The notes under the pieces were generated by a model. It worked only from the letters and a program-made list of their open reading frames with translations, did not search any database and was not told the DNA's origin. Shown here in pieces: positions 1-10,018 of a stretch of 64,000 bases of DNA (the first letter of the stretch is position 1; the number at the start of each line of letters is the position of its first letter). Source of the DNA: Campylobacter hyointestinalis subsp. lawsonii (GTDB lineage Bacteria > Campylobacterota > Campylobacteria > Campylobacterales > Campylobacteraceae); NCBI RefSeq assembly GCF_013372165.1, contig NZ_CP053828.1:1550001-1614000 (forward strand), given 5' to 3'. The position numbers and the translations under genes were made by a program.

Positions 1-2836
1 GTCCACCCTCGCCTGGTTTTGCGCCTTGAGCAAGCTTGATCTGAATTTCATCTGCACTTGCAAGATACTCAGGCGTTACGCCAAATCTTCCACTAGCGAT
101 CTGCTTTATACGTGAGTTTGCTGGACTTTTTAGTCTATCTTCAGCCTCTCCGCCCTCGCCTGAGTTACTCATAGCTCCTAGTTTATTCATAGCTAAAGCC
201 AATGTTTCGTGCGCTTCTGGAGATATAGATCCAAGGCTCATAGCAGCACTATTAAAACGTTTTAAGATATTGCTGATAGGCTCGACCTTATCAAGACTGA
301 TAGGCTCACGATCGCTTTTGATATCCAAAAAGTCCCTTATCATCTTTTTGCCACGATTTAAAACCGCATCTCTTACTTTAGCAAAATCATTCATATCTGC
401 AGTTATACTGGTTTTATGAATTTGATTTATGATAAATGGCGTATAATCGTGGAATTCGTCTTTATCAAGGTATTTATAAAAGCCGCCAAGTTTTAAAGGC
501 AACAGATGATTTTTATAGTTAAAAGCTTCTTTGTGATACTTAAGAACTCTATTTTCTATATCTTCGTAGCCAAGACCGGCTATAAGAGCAACCGAAGGAG
601 AAAAACACTCATCTACTATATTTTGACTAAGACCTAAGATATCAAATAAGGCTGAATTTTTATAGCTTCCGACTGTAGAAATTCCCATTTTTGACATAGT
701 TTTTAAAAGTCCTGCATTTAGCGCGTGATGGATATTTTTAAGTCCGGCTTTTATATCTGTGCTGTCTTGCGATCTCAAAATCTCATAACCACTAGCAAAA
801 AGCAAATACGGATAAACAGCGCTTGCACCGTAGCTTATCATCATAGCAGAGCTATGAGAGTCTAGTAGCTCACCGCTTACGGCGATGATACTGACTTTGT
901 ATCTAATACCTTCTTCTATCAAGGCTTGATGGACTCTACCTACTGCCATAGCCATAGGGATAGCGGCATTTTTCTCATCTAGCCCTCTATCGTCTAGTAT
1001 GATGATATGGATACCGTTATTTACGGCATTTATGACATCATAAACAAGATCTTCTAAACTGCCTTTTAAATTCTCGCTAAATAATGTACTAAAAGTTTGG
1101 TTTTTAAATTCACTCTGATATCTAGGACTAGACTCATCACCAAAACTCTTTAGAACTTCAAACTTTTCTTGCATAAGGATAGGCGATATCGTTTTTATAC
1201 GCTTTGCATGTAACTCACTCTCTTCAAGGAAATTTCTATTTTCGCCAAAAGTCACGTTTAAGCTCATTACTACCATTTCACGAAGTGGATCGATAGGCGG
1301 ATTTGTTACTTGAGCAAATTTTTGCTTAAAAAAATCGCTAAATCTCCTTTGATGCTCACTAAATGCAGCCAAGCTCGTATCATCTCCCATAGAACCGGTT
1401 GCTTCTTTACCGCTAGTTAGCATTGAGTTTAAGATCATCTCTTTAAATTCATTAGTTACGCTAAAGTTTCTTTGCATCGCGTGTAAATTTGGTAGCTCAT
1501 AATCACTATAGCTTTCAAAAGGCACTTCTACAAATTCTTCAAGATGTATCATATTTTCATTTAGCCATTTAGTATAGTTTTGGCTATTTTTGATATAGTC
1601 GTTGATCTCGTCGTTTTTCATAATCTTACCATACTTTAGATCTAGCCCTATCATCTGACCGCTTTGAAGTCTGCCACGCTCTTTGATACTTTCTTCATCT
1701 ATATCAAGAACACCATACTCGCTAGATATCAAAACTCTATTGTCTTTTGTTATAATGTATTTTGCTGGACGAAGACCATTTCTATCCAAACAACAAGCTA
1801 TAAATCTACCATTTGTAAAAGATACTGCAGCTGGTCCGTCCCAAGGAGCGAAGTTTGGGCTCGTGTATTCATAAAACGAACGAATTTTTGCATCCGTATA
1901 AGGGCTATTTTGCCAAGGTGCAGGCACTACAAGCCTGACGGCTTTGAAAAAATCCACATCGTTTTCTATCAAAAACTCAAACATATTATCTAGACTTGCG
2001 CTATCACTTCTATCACTTTTTGTTATAGGAAGCATTGTATTTAGCTCTTCAGCGGTAAATACACGACTTTTTAGACATTTTTCTTGAATGCTCAAATTTA
2101 CACGGTTTGAGCTGATAGAGTTTATCTCTCCGTTGTGAGCGATAGTACGAAATGGCTGCGCTAAACGCCATTTTGGAAGTGTATTTGTAGAAAACCTCTG
2201 ATGAAATAGAGCAAAACTTGTCGTAAAATCAGGATCGCTTAAGTCTTTGAAAAAAGTCTTTATATAAGTAGGCATAATAAGACCTTTATACACTATGACT
2301 TTATCTGAAAATGAACATATATAAAAGTCGTCATCTTCTTGCAGTGTTTTTTGGATCTCGCGTCTAGCTAGATAAAGCAGTGATTTAAAATACTTTTTGG
2401 CGATTATGGTATTTGGCGTGATAAAAAACTGAACTATCCTAGGAAGAGTTTCAAGAGCCAACTTTCCAAGTGCGTCTTCATTTATAGGAACATCTCTTTT
2501 TAGGATAACTTTTAGATCGTTTTTTAGACAGATCTCTTCAAATTTATCTATATGCTCTTTGGTTTTTAGAAAAACCATAGCCACGCCAAATTGCTCAGGA
2601 AGAGATACTCCGCAAGCCTTTGCCGATTTTTTCATAAAATTTATAGGCATAGAAAAAAGCAGTCCGCAACCATCACCACTTTTACCATCGCTAGCTATAG
2701 CGCCTCTATGCATCATACGCTCAAGTGCTGTTATGGCGTCGCTTGTATTTTGATAACTAGGAATATTATTTAAATTTGCTAGTAAGCCAAACCCGCAATT
2801 GTCTTTGAAAGAGTAAAGCCTATCCATATTGTTCAT
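1..2836 (-). CDS. gltB: Glutamate synthase large subunit, partial (C-terminal part outside window)
   Basis: This is the large subunit of NADPH-dependent glutamate synthase, which makes two glutamates from glutamine and 2-oxoglutarate in cytoplasmic ammonia assimilation. The start is the ATG at 2836, preceded by a GGGG ribosome site. The protein opens MNNMDRLYSFKDNCGFGLLA; Cys14 matches the N-terminal nucleophile of the class II glutaminase domain that is exposed after propeptide cleavage in this family. About 945 codons lie in the window. The left edge cuts in the FMN-binding synthase domain at the family motif KLAQGAKPGEGG. The start and this motif are in the same frame, so I see no sign of a frameshift. 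The family is usually near 1500 residues, so roughly a third of the gene is missing to the left. Confidence 0.95.
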   Translation of the reverse strand, partial: MNNMDRLYSFKDNCGFGLLANLNNIPSYQNTSDAITALERMMHRGAIASDGKSGDGCGLLFSMPINFMKKSAKACGVSLPEQFGVAMVFLKTKEHIDKFEEICLKNDLKVILKRDVPINEDALGKLALETLPRIVQFFITPNTIIAKKYFKSLLYLARREIQKTLQEDDDFYICSFSDKVIVYKGLIMPTYIKTFFKDLSDPDFTTSFALFHQRFSTNTLPKWRLAQPFRTIAHNGEINSISSNRVNLSIQEKCLKSRVFTAEELNTMLPITKSDRSDSASLDNMFEFLIENDVDFFKAVRLVVPAPWQNSPYTDAKIRSFYEYTSPNFAPWDGPAAVSFTNGRFIACCLDRNGLRPAKYIITKDNRVLISSEYGVLDIDEESIKERGRLQSGQMIGLDLKYGKIMKNDEINDYIKNSQNYTKWLNENMIHLEEFVEVPFESYSDYELPNLHAMQRNFSVTNEFKEMILNSMLTSGKEATGSMGDDTSLAAFSEHQRRFSDFFKQKFAQVTNPPIDPLREMVVMSLNVTFGENRNFLEESELHAKRIKTISPILMQEKFEVLKSFGDESSPRYQSEFKNQTFSTLFSENLKGSLEDLVYDVINAVNNGIHIIILDDRGLDEKNAAIPMAMAVGRVHQALIEEGIRYKVSIIAVSGELLDSHSSAMMISYGASAVYPYLLFASGYEILRSQDSTDIKAGLKNIHHALNAGLLKTMSKMGISTVGSYKNSALFDILGLSQNIVDECFSPSVALIAGLGYEDIENRVLKYHKEAFNYKNHLLPLKLGGFYKYLDKDEFHDYTPFIINQIHKTSITADMNDFAKVRDAVLNRGKKMIRDFLDIKSDREPISLDKVEPISNILKRFNSAAMSLGSISPEAHETLALAMNKLGAMSNSGEGGEAEDRLKSPANSRIKQIASGRFGVTPEYLASADEIQIKLAQGAKPGEGG

Positions 2837-2970
2837 ATTCGCCCCTTTTTAAATTCAAAAAATTGCGAAATGTTACCAAAAAAATACTTAAAATTTACTA
2901 AATACGATAAAATAGTTATTTAAAATTTTTATATACCTTATTTTTACTTAAAAATAAATAAAATAGTATT

Positions 2971-3981
2971 TTATTCTATAATTTTACACCATAGAAGCTC
3001 ATCATTATCAAATTTTGTAGTGTGAAGTATATTGATCTTTAGATCTAAGCTTATATTTTTACCAGATTTAAATTCGTTTGATCTATATATCAAAAGCCAT
3101 TTTATTCTTTTATCTAAATTTGAAAGTGCGTTTCCGCCTCCTTCATACATAACAAATTTACGCTCAAAAGCAGGGTCTAAACTACTTGAAATCTCAACAT
3201 TTCTATCTTTTACGCTAAATAAAGGAATGCTTTTATCAAAATCCTTACTATGAGAATATACTAAAATATCAGGATTCACGCCACCGCTTATGAGTCTAGT
3301 ATCAAGAGTAGGCAGATCGGTTCTAACACTATTTCCACCGATAATGAGCATATCTACTAAAGATCTTAGTTTATGAGTGTGGGTACGGCTTAAAAGATTT
3401 GATATCGTGCCGCCACTCGCGACTCCATTTTGGCTAAGGGCTATCTTAAAAAATGTAAAATTTCCATTGCTCCAAGTCCAAAACGGCTCTAAAAGCAAGT
3501 CCACTTCACTCTTACAAACTCCTAGTTTTGTTTGAATTCCGTGTTTTCTTAGTATGTCTTCACCACCGCTTGCTTGCTTACTAGTATCTTTTGTGCTTAT
3601 AACAACTCTTTTAAATCCAAGTTTGCTTAAAAGCATAGCACAAGATGGCGTGCGTCCTTGATGAGAACATGGTTCAAGCGTTACATAAGCCACCATATCT
3701 TTGAGCAAATTTGAGTGATTTTGTAAGATAAAATCATAAATTTCATTTGCATTTTTAAGACGTCCTAAACTATTTACATAATCACTATTTATCTGACAAA
3801 GCGCTGATTTTACGGCATTTAACTCGGCGTGAGCGTTTCCTGCTTTTTCGTGTGCTTCTATAGCGAGTATCTCGCCACTGCTTGAAACTATGACGCATCC
3901 AACCGCTGGATTTGGATAGGTAAGGAACTGAAACTCCCAAGCTCTGTTTATAGCTAAGCTCATATAAAATTCATCACACAT
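2971..3981 (-). CDS. ribD: Riboflavin biosynthesis deaminase/reductase RibD
   Basis: RibD is a bifunctional cytoplasmic enzyme of riboflavin synthesis: it deaminates the pyrimidine made by GTP cyclohydrolase II and then reduces its ribose side chain. The N-terminal half carries the zinc cytidine-deaminase signature: NPAVGCVIV near residue 24, HAE near residue 51 and PCSHQGRTPSC near residue 103. The C-terminal third is the weaker reductase domain. At 336 residues it is slightly short for RibD, with the reductase part reduced. The ATG at 3981 follows an AAAGAG-like site. It stands alone on the minus strand between gltB and mrp, with AT-rich spacers on both sides. The deaminase assignment is firm; reductase activity is inferred from the family. 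Confidence 0.92.
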   Translation of the reverse strand: MCDEFYMSLAINRAWEFQFLTYPNPAVGCVIVSSSGEILAIEAHEKAGNAHAELNAVKSALCQINSDYVNSLGRLKNANEIYDFILQNHSNLLKDMVAYVTLEPCSHQGRTPSCAMLLSKLGFKRVVISTKDTSKQASGGEDILRKHGIQTKLGVCKSEVDLLLEPFWTWSNGNFTFFKIALSQNGVASGGTISNLLSRTHTHKLRSLVDMLIIGGNSVRTDLPTLDTRLISGGVNPDILVYSHSKDFDKSIPLFSVKDRNVEISSSLDPAFERKFVMYEGGGNALSNLDKRIKWLLIYRSNEFKSGKNISLDLKINILHTTKFDNDELLWCKIIE

Positions 3982-4183
3982 TTTTTATCTCTTTTTTCTA
4001 GTTTTTGTTATTATAATTTATTAATGATTAAAAAGCTATAGTAGATTATAAATTTGATTTTTATATGATATTACCTACAATTTATATAAATTTTGCCTAC
4101 TTTATTTTAATAATTTATTTAAGCTTATTTTAAAATGAGAAGTATTAGAGATGATTGAATTTGATAAGGTTATTTAAAATATC

Positions 4184-4213
4184 AAATTTAAGCCCTAAAA
4201 TGGGCTTAAATTT
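4184..4213 (-). terminator. Hairpin terminator after mrp
   Basis: A perfect 12-bp inverted repeat (AAATTTAAGCCC, loop of six bases, GGGCTTAAATTT) overlaps the mrp stop codon. On the minus strand it is followed by an A/T-rich stretch with a short T run, consistent with an intrinsic terminator of the thiC-mrp unit. Confidence 0.65.
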
Positions 4214-5291
4214 ACTTAGAACAAGCTGATTTGCCATCCATTACAGGTTGAATAGCAGAGTTATCGGCTCCACCATTTGCGTTTATCTCTTCTATCTTTT
4301 CCCAAAGCTTGATAGCAGCGGCGTCATATCTTTTTGCACTAACAGAGTTTGGCTCATAGAAGCTTACTGGTTTTCCCGTATCACCACCTATCCTGATGCT
4401 TGGCTCAATAGGGATCTGAGCTAAGATATCTACTTTGTATTCTTTAGACAAACTTTCCGTACCGCCCTTGCCAAATATATCATACTCTTTACCACAATCA
4501 GGACATATAAATCCGCTCATATTTTCTACTATTCCAGCGATCGGAATATGTAGTTTATTAAACATATCAAGACTTCTTGCTGAATCATCAAGCGCGACTG
4601 TTTGAGGAGTGCTTACACATATCCCAGCAGTTACCGGAACGCTTTGAGCTAGAGTGATCTGTGCATCGCCAGTCCCTGGAGGCATATCTAAAAATAACAC
4701 ATCTAGATCGCTCCACATAACGTCATTTAGTAACTGAGTGATGGCTTTCATTATCATAGAACCTCTCCACATAAGTCCTTGACCATGGCTTATAAGTACG
4801 CCCATACTCATCATCTCTATACCATGAGTTTGCAATGGAGCTAGTCTTTGACCTACTACTGTTGGCTCTGTATTTTCACATCCTAACATTCTAGGGATAT
4901 TTGGACCATAGATATCAGCATCTAAAAGTCCTACTTTCTTACCTAGTTTTGCCATAGATATCGCCAAATTTAGTGTGGTAGTAGATTTGCCTACACCGCC
5001 TTTTCCGCTACTTACCATTACGAAATTTTTGATTTGTGGGGCTATATTTTGCCCACTTCTGCTATTGCTTTTTTCAGGCTCCATTTTTGGGGCTTGGATC
5101 ACTACTTTTTTACCTAAATTTAAAGCCTCTATATCCATCTTTACTTTATTTGCTACTTCTGGTTTTGATGAAACTATCTCTACTACGATCTCTGGGTCGG
5201 TTGATTTGACAAAGCCAAACTCAACTATACTTTTTTTAAATCCCGGATATATAACCTTTTTTAACTCTTCTAGTATCTGCTCGTTTGTCAT
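4212..5291 (-). CDS. mrp: Mrp/ApbC-type iron-sulfur cluster carrier ATPase
   Basis: This is a P-loop ATPase of the Mrp/NBP35 family, thought to bind and deliver Fe-S clusters to apoproteins in the cytoplasm. Residues 1 to about 75 form a MIP18/DUF59-like domain. The deviant Walker [11 protein letters not shown] lies near residue 94, LDADIYGPN near 124, and the CPDC pair near residue 264 is the cluster-binding motif of the family. The length, 359 residues, is normal. The ATG at 5291 has an AAGGAG ribosome site and overlaps the thiC stop by ATGA, so the two are probably translationally coupled. Pairing with thiC makes sense because ThiC needs a [4Fe-4S] cluster, though that functional link is an inference. 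Confidence 0.93.
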   Translation of the reverse strand: MTNEQILEELKKVIYPGFKKSIVEFGFVKSTDPEIVVEIVSSKPEVANKVKMDIEALNLGKKVVIQAPKMEPEKSNSRSGQNIAPQIKNFVMVSSGKGGVGKSTTTLNLAISMAKLGKKVGLLDADIYGPNIPRMLGCENTEPTVVGQRLAPLQTHGIEMMSMGVLISHGQGLMWRGSMIMKAITQLLNDVMWSDLDVLFLDMPPGTGDAQITLAQSVPVTAGICVSTPQTVALDDSARSLDMFNKLHIPIAGIVENMSGFICPDCGKEYDIFGKGGTESLSKEYKVDILAQIPIEPSIRIGGDTGKPVSFYEPNSVSAKRYDAAAIKLWEKIEEINANGGADNSAIQPVMDGKSACSK

Positions 5292-6640
5292 TTATTCTCC
5301 TTAGGATAACTTTCACATTCGTTTTTTGCTATCTCTCTACTTATCTTATAAGCACAGAATTTAGGCCCACACATAGAGCAAAACTCAGCTTCTTTAAATA
5401 CGTCCTGAGGCAAACTCTCATCGTGAAGTTCTCTTGCTTTATCTGGATCTAATGCTAGCTCAAACTGCTTGTTCCAGTCAAAATTATATCTCGCATCGCT
5501 CATCGCATTATCTCTATCGATAGCCCCTACTCTACCAAGAGCTACGTCAGCTGCGTGAGCGGCAATCTTGTGTGCTATTATACCATCTCTTACATCTTTT
5601 GCATTTGGTAGGCCTAAATGCTCTTTTGGAGTAACATAGCAAAGCATACTTGCACCGTGGTATGCAGCCATAGTTCCACCTATCGCACTTGTTATATGGT
5701 CATACCCTGCACCTATATCAGTAGGAAGAGGCCCTAAGATATAAAACGGCGCGTCGTGACAAAGTCGCTGCTCTTCTTTCATATTAAACTCTATTTGATT
5801 AAACGGAACATGTCCTGGTCCTTCGACCATTATTTGAACGTTTTTCTCCCATGCTCTTTTTGTTAGCTCACCTAAAATTTCAAGCTCTCCTAGCTGAGCT
5901 TCATCGCTAGCATCATACAAACAGCCAGGTCTTAAGCTATCGCCTAGGCTGATCGTGACGTCATATTTTGCACAGATATCACAGATATCATCAAATGCTT
6001 CATAAAATGGATTTTCTTTATGATGTTTCATCATCCAACTAGCCATAAGACTTCCACCCCGACTTACTATACCCATCTTACGTTTTGCTACAAAAGGCAT
6101 AAGTCTTAGTAAAAATCCAGCGTGTATAGTAAAATAGCTAACGCCTTGACGAGCTTGCTTTTCGATACAATCAAGCATAATTTGCGGTGTGAGGTTATCT
6201 AAATTTTTGATATCGTGTATGATCTGATAGATAGGAACTGTACCTATAGGCACGGTAGAATTTGCTATGATAGCTTTTCTTATCTCGTCTAGATCGCCAC
6301 CTGTGCTTAAATCCATAACCGTATCCGCACCATACTTCAAGCAAACTTGAAGCTTTTCTATCTCTTCGTTTATATCACTTGCTAAAGCAGATGAGCCTAT
6401 ATTTGCGTTGATTTTGCATTTTACACTTCTGCCTATCGCCATTGGAATTTGGTTTGTGTGATTTATGTTTGCAGGAATGACTAGTTTGCCACTAGCTACG
6501 TTATCTCTTATATCATTTACGTCTAACATTTCTATCTTAGCGATATACTCCATTTCAGGCGTTATGATACCATTTTTTGCGTAATACATCTGAGTCGGGG
6601 TCGGGTCGTTTTTACGGGCTTGGCACCACTCTTTTCTCAT
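5288..6640 (-). CDS. thiC: Phosphomethylpyrimidine synthase ThiC
   Basis: ThiC is a radical-SAM enzyme that converts aminoimidazole ribotide to hydroxymethylpyrimidine phosphate for thiamine synthesis. The C-terminal CSMCGPKFC supplies the CX2CX4C motif that holds the [4Fe-4S] cluster. Internal motifs such as [11 protein letters not shown] and GDSLRPGC are typical of the family. At 450 residues it is the shorter form, lacking the long N-terminal extension of enterobacterial ThiC. It is the first gene of thiC-mrp. I looked for a thiamine pyrophosphate riboswitch in the 155 bp upstream and saw none, so regulation is unclear. The ATG at 6640 follows AAGGAAAG. Confidence 0.96.
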   Translation of the reverse strand: MRKEWCQARKNDPTPTQMYYAKNGIITPEMEYIAKIEMLDVNDIRDNVASGKLVIPANINHTNQIPMAIGRSVKCKINANIGSSALASDINEEIEKLQVCLKYGADTVMDLSTGGDLDEIRKAIIANSTVPIGTVPIYQIIHDIKNLDNLTPQIMLDCIEKQARQGVSYFTIHAGFLLRLMPFVAKRKMGIVSRGGSLMASWMMKHHKENPFYEAFDDICDICAKYDVTISLGDSLRPGCLYDASDEAQLGELEILGELTKRAWEKNVQIMVEGPGHVPFNQIEFNMKEEQRLCHDAPFYILGPLPTDIGAGYDHITSAIGGTMAAYHGASMLCYVTPKEHLGLPNAKDVRDGIIAHKIAAHAADVALGRVGAIDRDNAMSDARYNFDWNKQFELALDPDKARELHDESLPQDVFKEAEFCSMCGPKFCAYKISREIAKNECESYPKENK

Positions 6641-6674
6641 TTTGCTTTCCTTATAATTTTCTTTAGATTTAAGT

Positions 6675-6680
6675 ATTTTA
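6675..6680 (-). promoter_or_regulatory. Candidate -10 element for thiC-mrp
   Basis: On the minus strand TAAAAT stands about 35 bases upstream of the thiC ATG in an AT-rich tract. Campylobacter sigma-70 promoters rely mainly on the -10 element. Assigned by eye only. Confidence 0.35.
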
Positions 6681-6758
6681 CTAAAAATTACTAAAAAAGA
6701 GATTAACTTACTCTTTTAAATTTAAAACTAAACTAATCACAATGTAAGAAAAAAAGTG

Positions 6759-6764
6759 TATAAT
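6759..6764 (+). promoter_or_regulatory. Candidate -10 element for the ispDF operon
   Basis: A consensus TATAAT preceded by GTG lies 32 bases before the ispDF ATG and diverges from thiC. It is a plausible promoter for the four-gene plus-strand run ispDF to pgpA. Confidence 0.5.
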
Positions 6765-6795
6765 TTCGTAACACTTTATAAATTTATTAGGAAGA

Positions 6796-7917
6796 ATGTT
6801 GCTTAATATAACTTTAATTATGCTTGGAGCAGGAAATTCGACTAGATTTGGTCTGCAGTCGAAAAAACAGTGGCTTAGGATCGGGAATGATCCTCTTTGG
6901 CTATATGCGGCTAAAAATATCAGTTCAAACTATACATTTAAAGATATTATCATAGTCAGCAAAGAAAGCGCTTATATGAGTAAATTTAACTCTCATTTTA
7001 AGTTTGTCGAAGGCGGAGAGACAAGACAAGAAAGCTTAAAAAACGCTATGGCTTTAGTAGATAGCGAATTTGTGATGGTAAGCGATACAGCAAGACCAAA
7101 TATTCCAAAAGAGCTGATCTTAAAACTTATAAATAACGCTTCAAACGCAGATTGTATAGTTCCAGCACTTAAAGTCAGCGATAGTGCTATATATCAAAAC
7201 GAATACATAAATAGAGATGAGATAAAACTTATCCAAACACCTCAACTATCACGCTCAAGCCTACTTAGAAAAGCACTTCAAACTAATAGTATTTTTACAG
7301 ACGATAGCTCTGCTATAAAAGCTATCGGTGGCAAAGTATGGTATATAGAAGGCGATGAGAGAGCAAAAAAAATAACATATAAAGACGATCTTAAATATCT
7401 AAATTTAATGCCACCATCAAATGATATGTTTTGCGGAAGTGGATTTGATGTGCATAAATTTACTAGCGGTGATTTCATAACTCTTGGTGGAGTTAAAATT
7501 CCATACGATAAAGCATTTTTAGCTCATAGCGACGGTGACGTAGCATTGCACGCACTTTGCGATGCCTTGCTTGGGGCTAGCGGACTTGGAGATATAGGAG
7601 AGCTTTATCCAGATAACGATCCTAAATTTAAAGGTATAGACTCAAAGCTACTTTTAAAAGATAGTGTAAAACTCATAAAAGAAGTTGGATTTGATATCAT
7701 AAATGCCGATATCACCATACTCGCACAACAACCTAAAATAAGTCCGTATAAAGAAGAGATGAGAAAAACTATCGCAGATATCTTAGGGGTAGCACTAAAT
7801 AAAGTAAATGTCAAAGCTACCACAACCGAGCAACTTGGGTTTGTAGGACGCAAAGAAGGTATAGCAGTAAGTGCTACTACTAATCTTAAATATTTCAATT
7901 GGCAGAATGTATTATGA
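6796..7917 (+). CDS. ispDF: Bifunctional IspD/IspF enzyme of the MEP isoprenoid pathway
   Basis: This single 373-residue protein carries two non-consecutive steps of the MEP isoprenoid pathway, as is usual in Campylobacterota. The N-terminal half is the IspD cytidylyltransferase: MLGAGNSTRFG near residue 9 with the nucleotide-binding loop and a downstream lysine in KKQW. The C-terminal half, from about residue 215, is IspF (MEcPP synthase), with the metal-binding GFDVHKF, AHSDGDVALHALCDALLG and TTTEQLGFVGRKEGI. The start at 6796 has AGGAAG just upstream. Its stop codon overlaps the next gene's ATG (ATGA), indicating coupling to the regulator gene. Confidence 0.95.
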   Translation: MLLNITLIMLGAGNSTRFGLQSKKQWLRIGNDPLWLYAAKNISSNYTFKDIIIVSKESAYMSKFNSHFKFVEGGETRQESLKNAMALVDSEFVMVSDTARPNIPKELILKLINNASNADCIVPALKVSDSAIYQNEYINRDEIKLIQTPQLSRSSLLRKALQTNSIFTDDSSAIKAIGGKVWYIEGDERAKKITYKDDLKYLNLMPPSNDMFCGSGFDVHKFTSGDFITLGGVKIPYDKAFLAHSDGDVALHALCDALLGASGLGDIGELYPDNDPKFKGIDSKLLLKDSVKLIKEVGFDIINADITILAQQPKISPYKEEMRKTIADILGVALNKVNVKATTTEQLGFVGRKEGIAVSATTNLKYFNWQNVL

Positions 7918-8804
7918 AAGTTTTAATCGTAGAAAATGAGATATATCTCGCACAAAGTATGGCTAGTAAGTTAGCGGATTTTGGTTATAGCTGTGAAATA
8001 GCAACAAATGCAAAAGATGCCCTAAGAGATGATAAATTTGATGTCATACTACTATCTACTGGGCTAATAGGACAAGACTTTTATCCAGTTATAAAAAAGC
8101 ATCAAAACTCTATCATCATACTTCTTATAAGTTATATAAGCAGCGACACAGTCTCAAATCCTATAAAAGCTGGAGCTGATGACTATATACAAAAACCATT
8201 TATGATAGAAGAGTTAGTAAGAAAAATCAAGCTTTTTGAATCATACAAAAGATATGAGATTTTAAATAACACATACGAACAGATCGTAACTTCTTATCTA
8301 AAATCATATAAATTACCAAAATGCGACTTTAAAAAGGTGAAAATCCCTCTGCTAATAGTAACAAAAAGGAAGCAATACGCAGATAGCTTCGTATTTTTCT
8401 ATGCAAAATGGATAAATTTAGCATATAAGCAAATTTCAGCACTTGATGAAGAGCTGATGACTTCACTAAAATCCTATCATTATCATTCACTTTTATATAT
8501 AACTGAATTTGATAAGATAGAAGAGAGTGAGCAAGAAGAAGTTTTAAAGCTGATAAAAGATAAAAGCACTATCTTAGCCACACAAACAGATATAGATATA
8601 AGCGGATTTGATAAAATGGTTATAAATATAGACTCAAACGGATTTGATGGAAGTGATATTTTGACTATTGATGAATACATAAAGCATATAATATTTGGCT
8701 ATCAAGATACTTTTCCAGACACTGAGCTATCAAAAAGACTTGGAATTTCTAGAAAATCACTTTGGGAGAAAAGAAAAAAATATGACATCGCAAAGAAAAA
8801 ATAG
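7914..8804 (+). CDS. Atypical orphan response regulator, HP1021-like
   Basis: The protein (296 residues) has an N-terminal receiver-like domain (MKVLIVENE) and a C-terminal Fis-type helix-turn-helix (ELSKRLGISRKSLWEKR). The place of the phosphorylated aspartate is taken by Ser48 in DVILLSTG. This, the domain order and the neighbours ispDF and the sulfurylase-like gene match the Campylobacterota orphan regulator known as HP1021 in Helicobacter and Cj1608 in C. jejuni, reported to bind oriC and influence metabolism and replication. It would act in the cytoplasm without a partner kinase. An earlier in-frame ATG at 7899 lies inside ispDF; I prefer 7914 because of the ATGA overlap and the receiver-domain start. 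Confidence 0.88.
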   Translation: MKVLIVENEIYLAQSMASKLADFGYSCEIATNAKDALRDDKFDVILLSTGLIGQDFYPVIKKHQNSIIILLISYISSDTVSNPIKAGADDYIQKPFMIEELVRKIKLFESYKRYEILNNTYEQIVTSYLKSYKLPKCDFKKVKIPLLIVTKRKQYADSFVFFYAKWINLAYKQISALDEELMTSLKSYHYHSLLYITEFDKIEESEQEEVLKLIKDKSTILATQTDIDISGFDKMVINIDSNGFDGSDILTIDEYIKHIIFGYQDTFPDTELSKRLGISRKSLWEKRKKYDIAKKK

Positions 8805-9960
8805 CACTATCCTTATAAATCAAGAAGCATTTGGCACTCTTTTACTTATCCAAAATCAAATACTAGGTAAATTTAATAAACTTATGAACGAAGATGAAGA
8901 GAACGAAGTAGTAAGATCTGGATATTTTCAAAATGAGCCGATGCCATACGCCTATACTTTTGCTCCATTTGGTAAAAGAAATCAACAAACCTTACTAGAA
9001 GCCAAACATGGCGATAAAATTGAGCTGATAAAAGATGATAAAATAATAGGGCATATAGTATGTTCGTCAGTATTTAAACTAAATAACGCCGAAGCAAGTA
9101 TATTTAGAGCAAGAGATATCTCTTTACCAAGCAATCAAAGAGCAGGTAAATTAGCTATCAGCGGTGAATTTGAGATATATCAAGACTCACTAAAAGAAAA
9201 AAAAGCCTACATAAAACAGATTATAGAAAGCCATAACTTAAAAAAGATCACAGCCCTTATGCTAACAGCTGATCCATTTCATAGACTTCACGAAAGATTA
9301 GTAAGAATGACTATAGATAAAGCCGATCTACTAATAATATTTTTGATAAGAACGTTTAATGGCGATAAAAGACTTAGTTTTGATCTAAGGCTAAAAACAC
9401 TTGAGTTTTTCAAAGACAATTTTTTACCTCGCGATAGAGTCATCATAGTCCCTTTTGAAAATACCTATCTTTTTAATGATCATATAAATCCTGTGCTTGA
9501 GTGCATAGCCGCTCACAATTTTGGTGCTACAAAACTAGTCGTAGGTCAAAATCACGGCGGTATAGGTATGTTTTATGATAAAAGCGGAGCAAATACGGCG
9601 CTAGATAAGTATTCAAAAGATCTAAATTTAGAAGTGATAGTTATGCCTGAGTTTGTGTATTGCAACGAATGTCGCACCATAGTAAGTACAAAAACATGCC
9701 CTCACGGACAACATCACCATATAAAATATCACGCAAATACCTTAAAAGAGTTGCTTTATCAAGGCATATTACCGCCTGCTATTTTGATGCGTAAAGAAAT
9801 TTCGGCTATGATCTTAAGCGAACTATTTCCAAATAGATTTTATGATTTGCAAAGAATTTATGACGATCTATTTCCAAATTCTGGAATACTTGAAAAGCAT
9901 AACCAAAAAGAGTTTTATGAGCAACTTATGAATTTATATCAAACTACGTCATTGACTTAA
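8782..9960 (+). CDS. ATP-sulfurylase-like nucleotidyltransferase (altered sulfate-site motif)
   Basis: This 392-residue protein has the overall plan of the single-chain Sat family: an N-terminal PUA-like part to about residue 150, then a nucleotidyltransferase domain. The HxxH ATP-binding motif is kept (DPFHRLHER), as is the zinc-type CNEC...CPHG cluster. However, the Q-x-R-N residues that precede the HxxH in true sulfurylases read L-T-A-D here, the GRDH motif reads GQNH, and the usual SGT reads HAN. It is commonly annotated as sulfate adenylyltransferase, but I regard the substrate as open. An upstream in-frame ATG at 8695 lies inside the preceding gene; the ATG at 8782 has a GGGAGAA site. 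It follows the HP1021-like regulator gene closely. Confidence 0.75.
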   Translation: MTSQRKNSTILINQEAFGTLLLIQNQILGKFNKLMNEDEENEVVRSGYFQNEPMPYAYTFAPFGKRNQQTLLEAKHGDKIELIKDDKIIGHIVCSSVFKLNNAEASIFRARDISLPSNQRAGKLAISGEFEIYQDSLKEKKAYIKQIIESHNLKKITALMLTADPFHRLHERLVRMTIDKADLLIIFLIRTFNGDKRLSFDLRLKTLEFFKDNFLPRDRVIIVPFENTYLFNDHINPVLECIAAHNFGATKLVVGQNHGGIGMFYDKSGANTALDKYSKDLNLEVIVMPEFVYCNECRTIVSTKTCPHGQHHHIKYHANTLKELLYQGILPPAILMRKEISAMILSELFPNRFYDLQRIYDDLFPNSGILEKHNQKEFYEQLMNLYQTTSLT

Positions 9961-10018
9961 AATCAATGATAATCACAAAATATTATCAAATATAAAATAG
10001 ACTATATAAGGAATAACG

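Noticed and set aside
1664-2773. Plus-strand open frames of 60 to 109 codons inside gltB
   Set aside because: They lie antisense to clear glutamate synthase coding sequence and show no protein-like features.
6641-6795. Thiamine pyrophosphate riboswitch before thiC
   Set aside because: The gap is AT-rich and lacks the conserved CUGAGA and related elements of the riboswitch.
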